Origin: CAZNHL01 sp964572965
GTDB taxonomy: Bacteria; Bacteroidota; Bacteroidia; Cytophagales; UBA9547
Reading direction: 5' to 3'
DNA length: 24,840 bases
Assembly (NCBI GenBank): GCA_964572965.1
Contig: CAZNHL010000066.1
Span: 1 to 24,840, forward strand
The translations under genes were made by a program, and so were the position numbers. Shown here piece by piece: positions 7,037 through 14,062 of the stretch. Under the pieces are notes generated by a model. The model saw only the letters and a program-made list of their open reading frames with translations, searched no databases and was not told the DNA's origin. How positions within the stretch are numbered: position 1 is the first letter of the stretch; each line of letters starts with the position of its first letter.

Positions 7037-8173
7037 TCATTCCACTTCTAAGTTTGCATCTACTGTTATACCCACACCTGTAAGCTGATTAACTACAGGA
7101 TCTGTTCCTCCCGCCGCTACTGTAGCCCAATTATCAATGAGCTTGAATTTCATCCCGGGGTTACTGTTGTTTATCCACCCTTCCGGCCCACTAGCAAATC
7201 TGGAATTATAAATAATCAGGTACTTATTTTGACCTGTACCTCCATATCCGTTGCCGCAAAAAATGCTTTCATGACTACTGATGAAGGAACAATGATCAAC
7301 TAATGTTTTACTCACAGCAGTATTCCCATAGTAATCTAAAACCACCAGGCTTGCCGATATACCATTGGTATTCATTTCGTTTGCTTCAAACTTGCAATGC
7401 CGGAATTTCAAAAGGTAATCTTTTCCTTGTGGGTTTTGGCTATTCACAAGAAATGTTCCTTTGAGATAACAATTTTCAAATACGGCATTACAATAGCCGG
7501 TTGCATTGAAGGTTCCAGCTCCCCATCGCGGATTTATATAATTATCATTTGCTACGAGTTCGCAGTTTTTAAAATAAAGGTTCTTCTGCTCTCCGGCTAC
7601 CCCTCCCTGATTGCCAATCAATTGCTTATTGCCTTCAAAACGCATCCCTTCAAAAACAATATCACAACCGACATAGGGTGTTATCTGCGCCCAATCCTGG
7701 TTAACAGAACCTTCAATGAATGTTCCTTTGCCATAAACCCGGCACTTCACATAGTAAGGGTAAACCATGATGCTCCCATATGAAGACGTACCCATATTGA
7801 TATTGATGGTAGCCCCTAACAAACAATGATCTACTCCGTCTTTTAATGGGAAACCGAAACTATGATTGATATTATAAGTCCCTGGCATAGTGATACAGAG
7901 GGCAGGTGCTCCACTGGCAATAGTTGCCAATGCTGCTTCATGTGTCCTGAATGGCCTGTTAACATTACCAATCTTACCGGTAACGTCATCCCCTATTTGT
8001 GCATCGACAACAACGACATTATTGCTTACACTAAGACCGTCTATCATCCGACTGATCGCACTTCGTGAAGGCGCATGTTTATGGTCCGCATCCCAGACAT
8101 TCCTGTCAAAGGCTTCATCGGTTACCTGATCACCTCCACCAGGTATAGGTTGATATGTACGACCTATTTTCAT
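7037..8173 (-). CDS. Right-handed beta-helix protein, likely spike or receptor-binding protein
   Basis: This 378-residue protein starts at the internal ATG at 8173, because the upstream gene stops at 8178; an open frame continues further upstream but would overlap that gene. The N-terminal ~50 residues contain DHKHAPSRSAISRMIDGL, a type of segment found before trimeric phage adhesins. From about residue 60 onward there are repeated short strands with the spacing typical of pectin-lyase-like parallel beta-helices (CDIVFEGMRFEG, LYFKNCELVA, AVFENCYLKG, LKFRHCKFEA, LVDHCSFISS, LIIYNSRFAS). In a virus this would be a vertex or tail spike that binds or degrades surface polysaccharide. No signal peptide is present, which argues against a host-secreted enzyme. 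Catalytic residues were not identified. It is the penultimate gene of the operon. Confidence 0.7.
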   Translation of the reverse strand: MKIGRTYQPIPGGGDQVTDEAFDRNVWDADHKHAPSRSAISRMIDGLSVSNNVVVVDAQIGDDVTGKIGNVNRPFRTHEAALATIASGAPALCITMPGTYNINHSFGFPLKDGVDHCLLGATININMGTSSYGSIMVYPYYVKCRVYGKGTFIEGSVNQDWAQITPYVGCDIVFEGMRFEGNKQLIGNQGGVAGEQKNLYFKNCELVANDNYINPRWGAGTFNATGYCNAVFENCYLKGTFLVNSQNPQGKDYLLKFRHCKFEANEMNTNGISASLVVLDYYGNTAVSKTLVDHCSFISSHESIFCGNGYGGTGQNKYLIIYNSRFASGPEGWINNSNPGMKFKLIDNWATVAAGGTDPVVNQLTGVGITVDANLEVE

Positions 8174-8177
8174 AACA

Positions 8178-8537
8178 TCAGTTGTAAAATTGCACCTGCA
8201 ACAATGTGTTTCTGCCCGGCTCCGTACCGACAAAGCGGATACGCTCCATATTTTCTTTACCTCTCACTTCATATACTCCCATATGACCAAGGGGCATTCC
8301 TCCACTCGGATTGGGATCGTAGCCGTCTTCCCTGAAACGAACAATGACATTTTTGTCTGTTTGTGCAGGGTCTGCTTCAGCTACTATGATCGCATATCTT
8401 GCTTCTGCCGGGTAGAACATAGGCATTGGCCAGTCGCTCACATAAATGCTCATGGTACCTATGCACTCGCCCTGAAAGAAAATCGTGTAGAGCAAATCTG
8501 CTATGACATTATGGAATGGCAGTTTAGGGATTTTCAT
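8178..8537 (-). CDS. Beta-rich hypothetical protein, structural-type
   Basis: This 119-residue protein starts at ATG 8537 (MKIPKLPFHNVIADLLY). Longer starts upstream would be TTG and would overlap the frameshift extension of the lysin gene. The sequence alternates strands and turns with many Pro and Gly (MSIYVSDWPMPMF, ARYAIIVAEAD, RIRFVGTEPG, LLQVQFYN), as expected of a small beta-sandwich, and has no membrane helix. Its start lies 14 bases inside the -1 extension of the lysin, and it precedes the beta-helix gene by only 4 bases. It could be a spike base or vertex protein. The family is not recognised. Confidence 0.65.
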   Translation of the reverse strand: MKIPKLPFHNVIADLLYTIFFQGECIGTMSIYVSDWPMPMFYPAEARYAIIVAEADPAQTDKNVIVRFREDGYDPNPSGGMPLGHMGVYEVRGKENMERIRFVGTEPGRNTLLQVQFYN

Positions 8538-8643
8538 TGCGTCTTCTTTTGCGCTTTCTTCTCTTTCTCTTTTGGTAAAAGTGATAAACTCCGGCAAGGC
8601 TGGCACTGACTGCAATTACTGCAATGACGTACCTGGCTATTCT
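8524..8643 (-). CDS. -1 frameshift extension of the lysin: transmembrane helix plus Arg/Lys tail
   Basis: Directly after the A8 run at 8650-8643, the -1 frame encodes 39 residues and stops at 8526-8524. They comprise a hydrophobic helix (YVIAVIAVSASLAGVYHFY) followed by QKRKRRKRKRRRNENP. Between the previous in-frame stop and the helix there is no ATG, GTG or TTG. The segment is thus reachable only by slippage from the glucosaminidase frame, or by a rare ATT/ATA start. The helix-plus-basic pattern (GVYHFYQKRKRR) closely resembles that of the gene just upstream (GVAYYLYEKRKKR), which argues that it is real protein. The same result would follow from a single-base homopolymer error in the assembly. 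Confidence 0.65.
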   Translation of the reverse strand, partial: RIARYVIAVIAVSASLAGVYHFYQKRKRRKRKRRRNENP

Positions 8644-9131
8644 TTTTTTTGCGCCTTTGCATCCAGTTCTTTAAGGTTGTTCGCCTGGATAAGTATCTTC
8701 AGTTTCATCGCATATAGCGGGTCGGTAGCATAACCTGCTTTTTGCAATGCTTCGGCCTGCGCTTCAGGGGTAGGTGCATCAAACACTCCTGCTTTTTTGT
8801 AGCGGGAATTAGTAAGCAAAAAATCGGTTCGGTCAGCAAATGAATCTTCTGCTTTGTCATATACCCTGAAGTAATCAAGGATCGTATAGTTCTTGCCTTT
8901 CAAAACTTCTCCGGTCCGTAAGTTTACTTTCTTTCCGTTCCAGCCCTTATCCGCTTTGATCCCAAAATGATTATTGTACTTTCTAGCCAGTGTACTTTCA
9001 CCTGGCTGTCCGTTTGCATTTGCACTTTCCAGGATTGCCTGAGCCATAACAACAGATGGGAAAAGCCCTTTCCCTCTTGTACTGTCAATCACTGCTTTGC
9101 TGTATTTTGCGATATAATCTGTCCGTGTCAT
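8637..9131 (-). CDS. Glucosaminidase-family peptidoglycan hydrolase (lysin)
   Basis: This enzyme should cleave the N-acetylglucosaminyl bond in peptidoglycan. The 164 residues are nearly all catalytic domain of the FlgJ/autolysin glucosaminidase type: FPSVVMAQAILESANANG with the probable catalytic Glu35, KYNNHFGIKAD at 51-61, an RVYDKAEDSFADRTDFL stretch and a C-terminal LQKAGYATDPLYAMKL. No signal peptide or wall-binding domain is present. In a phage this would serve as entry or release lysin. The frame closes at TAG 8639-8637 just after CAA AAA AAA GAA. The A8 run there can slip by -1 into a frame encoding a membrane anchor, so a soluble and an anchored form may both be made. The upstream neighbour carries a peptidoglycan-binding domain, which fits a shared cell-wall task. 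Confidence 0.88.
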   Translation of the reverse strand: MTRTDYIAKYSKAVIDSTRGKGLFPSVVMAQAILESANANGQPGESTLARKYNNHFGIKADKGWNGKKVNLRTGEVLKGKNYTILDYFRVYDKAEDSFADRTDFLLTNSRYKKAGVFDAPTPEAQAEALQKAGYATDPLYAMKLKILIQANNLKELDAKAQKKE

Positions 9132-9150
9132 TCTTTTTCAATTATGGTTA

Positions 9151-10050
9151 TCAAACATATTTCACATCCCGGGTTGGCACCATGGCCATTGTATTATCAA
9201 TAGCCCTGAAAAGGGTAAGCCCATTGGCAACTTCCTGCTCATCGCCTAAAATGGTGTTGCGTGCTACTTTGATCTTGTTCTGTTGCTGGTCAATGATATA
9301 GGTATCGGTCACAGTGATAATGTCCCGATAAGCGCTAAACCCTTGCAGACTCCACTTACCTGAGTCTTCATGATGTTTTAAGCCCATGCGTAAAAATTCG
9401 CTTTGGATCCTTTGCTTAGCTAAACTATCTGCTGCAAATGCTTTATCAAGTAAATTGGTAACTATGGTGGTGCTGATAAACCCCTGTTTCTTATAGTAAT
9501 TATTTACTGCAGTATACTGGCTCACATCCTTGATCTGTTTAAGTACTGAAAGCACGCTTTCGATATTGCGAGACTGCGCACTTCCATAAAGTTTCTCTGC
9601 AAGTTCCTGTGGATTGAAAAGGATTGCCGGTTCATTGCTTACGATCTGGTTAAACAGGGCTTCGTCTACTTTTTTACCATATCCGGCTGCCAGTAATGCG
9701 CTTTCTGTGCCTTTCCCAAAGATGCTATCAACTTTAATGCTGGGGTCATTTTGTTTCAATGCCTGTTGAAGTTGCCTCACCCTTGCGCCTTTGCTGCCTC
9801 TTTTAAGGGGGAAGCTATCATTCCCACTGCCATTGCTAAAAATGTTATATATATTTTGTGAGTTGTTATTAACTGTACCGGCATCATTTTCTGTTTCCTG
9901 GCGTTTCTTGCGTTTTTCGTACAGATAATAAGCTACCCCTCCGGCAATACCGACTCCCAATGCACATAAAAAGACCTTTTGAGCACTTATTCCCCGGACA
10001 GGCTTGCCATGGCCAGTTACATTCTGACGCTTCTTATAGTTTGTCATCAT
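9151..10050 (-). CDS. Membrane protein with peptidoglycan-binding domain
   Basis: This 299-residue protein has a basic N-terminus, one transmembrane helix at about residues 25-44 (KVFLCALGVGIAGGVAYYLY), a KRKKR stop-transfer stretch, a polar linker, and a PG_binding_1-type domain at about 79-123 (PLKRGSKGARVRQLQQAL ... DSIFGKGTESAL). The remaining ~170 residues are helical and unassigned. It is predicted to sit in a membrane and hold or detect peptidoglycan. Next to the lysin gene, it would suit a virion membrane protein that guides wall penetration, comparable in role to lysis or entry proteins of internal-membrane phages. Its ATG overlaps the upstream TAA (TAATG). Confidence 0.75.
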   Translation of the reverse strand: MMTNYKKRQNVTGHGKPVRGISAQKVFLCALGVGIAGGVAYYLYEKRKKRQETENDAGTVNNNSQNIYNIFSNGSGNDSFPLKRGSKGARVRQLQQALKQNDPSIKVDSIFGKGTESALLAAGYGKKVDEALFNQIVSNEPAILFNPQELAEKLYGSAQSRNIESVLSVLKQIKDVSQYTAVNNYYKKQGFISTTIVTNLLDKAFAADSLAKQRIQSEFLRMGLKHHEDSGKWSLQGFSAYRDIITVTDTYIIDQQQNKIKVARNTILGDEQEVANGLTLFRAIDNTMAMVPTRDVKYV

Positions 10051-10451
10051 TATTGCTTTTTAATACTCAGTATTGCAATCATTTCATTGTACTCTGTAGT
10101 AGTCAGTTCACTTTCAAGGTCTGCATTCAGGCTTCTGTTATAAAGCGCAGCATAAGCTTTCTGAACTTTGGCATAGCTTGACTTACTTGGGATTTGATTA
10201 AAAACCTGCCTGACCATTGTCAGGTTAGTTCCCCAACCCATCCAGTTATCGTTATCAAAAGCCATCTTGAGCTGCCTTGCGAATGTGGCAGGGGCCCCTT
10301 CATTCAGGCTATCTTTGTCATTGCTCTTCTTAATGGCTTTTTTATAAAAGTGCCTGACAAGCAATACCAGCCCGGTAGCTGTCCCTAGCCCAAGAGCAGA
10401 ATAGACTACCACTGTTTTTAGTTGCTGCATACTTGTAAGGCTATCTTTCAT
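10050..10451 (-). CDS. Single-span membrane protein
   Basis: This is a 133-residue protein with one hydrophobic helix near the N-terminus (about residues 12-30, TVVVYSALGLGTATGLVLLV), immediately followed by RHFYKKAIKK. The remaining ~90 residues are polar and helical. The helix-then-basic layout is shared with several neighbours in this operon. It overlaps the upstream gene by ATGA and the downstream gene by one base. No family is recognised; a virion membrane protein is the favoured inference. Confidence 0.65.
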   Translation of the reverse strand: MKDSLTSMQQLKTVVVYSALGLGTATGLVLLVRHFYKKAIKKSNDKDSLNEGAPATFARQLKMAFDNDNWMGWGTNLTMVRQVFNQIPSKSSYAKVQKAYAALYNRSLNADLESELTTTEYNEMIAILSIKKQ

Positions 10452-10630
10452 AATCCCAGTGCTTTTTTGGCAATCGCGGTTTTCACAGGATCATTCTTTA
10501 CTACATCGGCCAGCTTCCTCAGTTCTTTAGCTTTAAGCTTCTGCATCAGGATGATGGTTGCCTGTAACTTTTCTGTTGCTTCTTCCTGATTTGCAGCTTC
10601 TATTTTAAGGTCAAATGAATAATTAGGCAT
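10448..10630 (-). CDS. Small helical hypothetical protein
   Basis: This 60-residue protein has a short strand (YSFDLKIEAAN) followed by a charged helical region (EATEKLQATIILMQKLKAKELRK...). There is no membrane helix or recognised motif. It overlaps the coiled-coil gene upstream by 8 bases and the next gene by 4 (ATGA). The overlaps on both sides support it as a translated gene. Its role is unknown; it could be a small assembly or minor structural protein. Confidence 0.6.
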   Translation of the reverse strand: MPNYSFDLKIEAANQEEATEKLQATIILMQKLKAKELRKLADVVKNDPVKTAIAKKALGL

Positions 10631-11450
10631 CTTCTTTGGGCTTTAAGAGTTCAAGTGTCATTTCAATACTTTCTTTGTTCTCGGCCAGATACTGGAGTAT
10701 TTCAAGTATCTGGTCAAATTCTTCCTTGGTAAAAGAGCTTTTAAGCTGATTGACAAAAGCTACTGCCTGTTGTATATGGCTGCTATTATTGCCTTCTTTT
10801 GCCCCATCTTCATTTTTTGCTTTAAAGCTCACTTCAACATCAGGCAAAGGTTCTTCTTCGGCTTTACTTTCGTCTTCAATTAAGCCAGCCAATGCATGCC
10901 CACCCGGAAGGTTTGCGATTACTTTGGGGTTTCTCCTCACAAAAGATTCTATCATGCTGGACCCCACTTCGCCAATCAGGCCATTAAGCGGAGATTGTTT
11001 TGAAACAAGTCCGTCACGCTCTTTTTCAACCCTTTCCAGTTCGTCTTCCAGGTCTTCAATTTCTTCCTTCAGTTCTTTATTCTCTTTTCTGAGGGCTTCA
11101 AACTCCCAGTTCCTCTTTTCACGTTCTATCCCTTCCTGGATCCGGTTATCAATTTCGATCCCACTCAGCCCCTGAACTTCTTTCGGTTCTTCGGAAAGGG
11201 AAAAAAGGTGCTTATCATTGTTATTGCTTGTTCCTGTATAAAAAAGGATTTCTACTGTCCGGGTATCTGCCGTCACAAAACTTTCAAACATATTGAACAA
11301 CTCGGGGTCATTTGTCCGCCTGACAGCTTTAAAGCCATCTACCAGGATCTCATAGTCAATGGGCATGCCTTTATCATAGTACAGCCTGAGGTAATCCCTA
11401 AGCTTATCAATCTTATCCTGATTATATTGCTGTTTTGCGATGATAGCCAT
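10623..11450 (-). CDS. Coiled-coil hypothetical protein
   Basis: This 275-residue acidic protein has a globular N-terminal part (about 1-95), a long coiled coil at about 103-148 (EALRKENKELKEEIEDLEDE is its core), a Gly/Pro-containing middle (GLIGEVGSSM, LPGGHALAGLIED), a low-complexity acidic linker and a helical C-terminus. There is no membrane segment and no nucleotide-binding motif, so it is not the missing packaging ATPase. It starts one base after the stop of the small beta-rich gene upstream. It may be a scaffold, tape-measure-like or vertex protein, but nothing in the sequence decides this. Confidence 0.65.
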   Translation of the reverse strand: MAIIAKQQYNQDKIDKLRDYLRLYYDKGMPIDYEILVDGFKAVRRTNDPELFNMFESFVTADTRTVEILFYTGTSNNNDKHLFSLSEEPKEVQGLSGIEIDNRIQEGIEREKRNWEFEALRKENKELKEEIEDLEDELERVEKERDGLVSKQSPLNGLIGEVGSSMIESFVRRNPKVIANLPGGHALAGLIEDESKAEEEPLPDVEVSFKAKNEDGAKEGNNSSHIQQAVAFVNQLKSSFTKEEFDQILEILQYLAENKESIEMTLELLKPKEDA

Positions 11451-11451
11451 G

Positions 11452-11763
11452 TCAGTTCACAATGGTCACTTGTATAAATTTCACTTTTCGGTTATCCGTA
11501 TCAGGGTTCGCAACTACAATTTCACCTTTATGCTGATGGCTATTTTCGAATACATACCCGCCTGTGGTATCATAAATCCCATAATCGGATTCTACAGTGA
11601 TCCCCTGAGGGTCATCAACAATAAACCACAACTCATTATAAGCAGCTATTGTCATACTGCTTTGCCCGATCAGCATCAGGTCACGGTAACGGATTTCCCA
11701 TTTATTGTACTCCAGCTGCTTCATGCGGCGCGGAATGTAATCCAGGATGAAATGTTCTGTCAT
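11452..11763 (-). CDS. Small beta-rich protein, candidate capsid-associated
   Basis: This 103-residue protein consists mainly of alternating short strands and turns (WEIRYRDLMLIG, ELWFIVDDPQG, VESDYGIYDTTG, GEIVVANPD, KVKFIQVTIVN). It has no helix-forming stretch of note and no membrane segment. It is the last of four consecutive beta-rich genes (11452-13399) and overlaps the preceding one by ATGA. No family is recognised. A minor capsid or vertex protein is the inference from context. Confidence 0.6.
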   Translation of the reverse strand: MTEHFILDYIPRRMKQLEYNKWEIRYRDLMLIGQSSMTIAAYNELWFIVDDPQGITVESDYGIYDTTGGYVFENSHQHKGEIVVANPDTDNRKVKFIQVTIVN

Positions 11764-12281
11764 ATTCGCCTTGGAAGCAATTTCCTTTTCCGTACTTCTT
11801 CCTCTTCTTCTTCAGCTTCCCTTAACACATGGTCCGGAGTCTTATCCAATGCATCTATTTCTTCGTACTCTGCATAGGCTGTAAGAGAAAACATGATCGG
11901 GAACAAAGTTCTATAGGTGCAAAGGATTACTACTGTATCGCCCTGAACTGTTACCGGGTACCTGGCAGCTTTATAACCTGTAACCCATTCGCCGCCATCT
12001 TCAAGGGAGCCTACAGGTATACCCAACACACTTTCGTCTGAGGGCATTGACCCATTACCGATCACTTCCGCGACTAAGAAAATATCAGTGTTGTCATTAG
12101 CCTGAAATGTGAGTTTGCCCAGTACTTTTGGAAATGGGATGAAAATATTGGTCGTAACAGTGACCGCTGTGATTTTGGCAGAATTAGCCGGCACTCGCAA
12201 TTCAAAAGTTTTCAGACGGTCAGCAGGGGTCACTTTCAGCTTACCGATCAGTATTTTGCTGCGCGCATTCAACCTTATCAT
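11760..12281 (-). CDS. Beta-rich protein, candidate jelly-roll capsid protein
   Basis: This 173-residue protein has a pattern of about eight strands (KILIGKLKVT, TFELRVPANS, AVTVTTNIFIPFP, GKLTFQAN, DIFLVAEVIG, RYPVTVQGDTVVILCTY, FSLTAYAEYE), as expected of a single jelly-roll or similar sandwich. It is followed by an acidic Glu-rich segment and a basic Lys/Arg-rich C-terminus. No membrane helix is present. It overlaps both neighbours by ATGA, which suggests balanced translation of the set. Its size is similar to small capsid proteins of internal-membrane viruses, but the sequence matches no family I recognise, so the call is structural inference. Confidence 0.55.
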   Translation of the reverse strand: MIRLNARSKILIGKLKVTPADRLKTFELRVPANSAKITAVTVTTNIFIPFPKVLGKLTFQANDNTDIFLVAEVIGNGSMPSDESVLGIPVGSLEDGGEWVTGYKAARYPVTVQGDTVVILCTYRTLFPIMFSLTAYAEYEEIDALDKTPDHVLREAEEEEEEVRKRKLLPRRI

Positions 12282-12661
12282 TTCAATTCACATTTCAGTA
12301 CTATAGTTACAGTGTAAGGGGTAAATGGTACAATCAAGTTATCTGTATCTTTATACAGCATTTTCACTTCACCATTACCAGCCACAACACCATCCCCCAG
12401 GTCAACATACTTATCATTAGGGGCAACGCTTATCCCTGACATTAATAATTTGGATTCATAGTCTTCAGGGTACAGCTCGTCGCCATTAATCTCTATCCTT
12501 TGGGACCCTCTAAAAAATAGGGACCTGGGATCACTGCTACTGAGTAGTAGCCCACGTACCAATACCACATTTTTATCCAGGTCAAACTTTTTGCTATAGC
12601 TGGTAGCTGCGGTATCAACCAGGAACGAAAAGGGTTTATGTATGTATTTTGGCTCAGCCAT
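12278..12661 (-). CDS. Beta-rich protein, candidate jelly-roll capsid protein
   Basis: This 127-residue protein is rich in strands (FSFLVDTAATS, KNVVLVRGLLLSS, SQRIEINGDEL, KLLMSGISVA, GEVKMLYKDTDN, PYTVTIVLKCELK). It has no membrane helix or catalytic motif. The strand count and length fit one small beta-sandwich. It starts 6 bases after the 243-residue protein and overlaps the next gene by ATGA. It is probably a structural partner of the proteins on either side. No family is recognised. Confidence 0.55.
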   Translation of the reverse strand: MAEPKYIHKPFSFLVDTAATSYSKKFDLDKNVVLVRGLLLSSSDPRSLFFRGSQRIEINGDELYPEDYESKLLMSGISVAPNDKYVDLGDGVVAGNGEVKMLYKDTDNLIVPFTPYTVTIVLKCELK

Positions 12662-12667
12662 AGTCTA

Positions 12668-13399
12668 CTAAGGAATGGTTGCAGTACCCTCCAAACCGAC
12701 ATAAAGCACCGCATTGGGGTTTAAGCCATTGACTGTACCCAGTTCTATTTCAAACTCGATATCGACATCATCTACAATCATCCTTGGGTTATTGAGTTTG
12801 AAGTATCCTTTGGGCACCAGCTGGAAACCACTGGTAATAAACCTTCGGTTAGAAGTATCACTGACCAATTGCTTTTTGTTGGATTTCAATTTGAACTCTC
12901 CGTTGGCCAGCGCCCCTACGTTCTCAATACTGTCAAAAGTGACCACTTTGGCATCATCCGGAGTCAAAGAAGCTGAAGTACCTTGCAACAAGTAAATACC
13001 GGAAACCAGCAAGGCCATATTTTTAGGCAATTTGGCGTTGCTGATATTGCGAAGCCCAACTTCTTTTACATCCTGAGACTCAAACATTTTGATAGTTTTC
13101 GCACCATTCACATACTTGATAGAATAGATTGTGTGGTCAGCAAGCCTTAATGTCCCCTTTAACAAGCCCTGTTTGATATGGGAAGGCAGCTCTGTAAAAA
13201 ACTTTTCAAATTCTGCCCGCGAGCCCTGGCTCGGGATAGGCCGTTTAATGAGTTTGCTTGTTGCCCTGGCCCTGGAAATAGCATCAAGGGAGTTCAGGTA
13301 GCCCATCAACTCTGCATTGTTCTCTCCGTCCAGCCCCATCAGATCACCGGGATTGGTGTATTCTGAACCGGCCATTAATTGTCCAATTGATCCTAACAT
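12668..13399 (-). CDS. Candidate major capsid protein of the phage-like module
   Basis: This 243-residue protein is the largest of four consecutive beta-rich genes. The N-terminal ~70 residues are helical and Gly/Asn-rich (GDLMGLDGENNAELMGY). From about residue 80 the sequence alternates strands and loops (IYSIKYVNG, KTIKMFESQ, MALLVSGIYLLQG, AKVVTFDSI, GEFKLKSNK, IEFEIELGTV, AVLYVGLEGTATIP). I assign it as major capsid candidate from size, fold type and central place, not from a recognised family. It is short for a double jelly-roll. The ATG at 13399 follows a 38-base gap, the longest inside this part of the operon, leaving room for its own ribosome binding site. Confidence 0.5.
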   Translation of the reverse strand: MLGSIGQLMAGSEYTNPGDLMGLDGENNAELMGYLNSLDAISRARATSKLIKRPIPSQGSRAEFEKFFTELPSHIKQGLLKGTLRLADHTIYSIKYVNGAKTIKMFESQDVKEVGLRNISNAKLPKNMALLVSGIYLLQGTSASLTPDDAKVVTFDSIENVGALANGEFKLKSNKKQLVSDTSNRRFITSGFQLVPKGYFKLNNPRMIVDDVDIEFEIELGTVNGLNPNAVLYVGLEGTATIP

Positions 13400-13437
13400 A
13401 CTATTTGTGTTGTTTGTGTACCTTAATTGTTTTATTA

Positions 13438-14059
13438 CTAGAACTCTCGCTCTTCACCGTCAATGGTAATACCGCTCATTTGACTCACCTGTGCCTGTAT
13501 CCTGTTGAGTTCACTAAGGTCCAGTCCGAGGTCACCTTCCAGTCCGTTTGCTTGCCTGTCTGAGTTATATGGATTGACAAAATAGGCCGGCTGCTCTGCC
13601 TCTCCCAACTCTCCTACTTCCTCTTTACTTTGGGGGATAAAAAGCTTCTCGGAGAAGTTTTTAAAGAAAGTGCTCACTCTGCCTTTTACTTCGTCAGCAC
13701 TAAAACCACCCATTAGGTCTTCTGCCCCATTGATTTCATCGGAACCGTTCATCGGATCATCAAAACCGCTCACATTGGTATTTTTGCTTTGGAACCCATT
13801 GGCCATACACATCCCGAGCCCTCCTGAAATAAGGTATTTATTACCTTTATAGGCTCCTAAAATGGTCACGGGCAAACCGATCAACAGGGAAGTTTTCCCT
13901 AAGGCTGCCCCTCCTATGCCACCAACCAGTGCTGCCGCCAATAACAGTGNNNNNNNNNNTGGTGGTCCCACTTGTGGTAGTTACACCATAAAGCCCTTTG
14001 CGATGGCTGCCGCGGCGTTTGACGGCTTTCTTTCTTTTCGCTTTAGTTGTAGTTGCCAT
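13438..14059 (-). CDS. Basic, membrane-spanning protein interrupted by assembly gap
   Basis: The start is ATG at 14059. The first 33 residues are strongly basic (KAKRKKAVKRRGSHRKG) and run into ten N bases at 13959-13950. Beyond the gap a different frame continues with a Gly/Ala-rich hydrophobic region (LLLAAALVGGIGGAALGK ... LIGLPVTILGAYKG), one or two membrane helices, then an acidic tail with GFDDPMNG, INGAEDLMGG and NGLEGDLG, stopping at 13438. Ten N is a conventional placeholder, so the apparent frame change has no meaning. The simplest reading is one gene of about 200 residues or more with an unknown number of missing bases. Two separate genes are possible. It precedes the capsid candidate and could be a membrane or DNA-contacting virion protein. 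Confidence 0.55.
13950..13959. other. Assembly gap (10 N)
   Basis: Ten consecutive N bases interrupt a coding region. Neighbouring bases are simple (runs of ACC/GGT triplets on one side), so a short repeat may have broken the assembly. The true length is unknown. Confidence 0.98.
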
Positions 14060-14062
14060 GTG

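Noticed and set aside
8538..8615. Longer N-terminus (TTG start) for the beta-rich gene at 8178
   Set aside because: It would overlap the membrane extension of the lysin in another frame and starts with a rare codon; ATG 8537 sits at the expected overlap.
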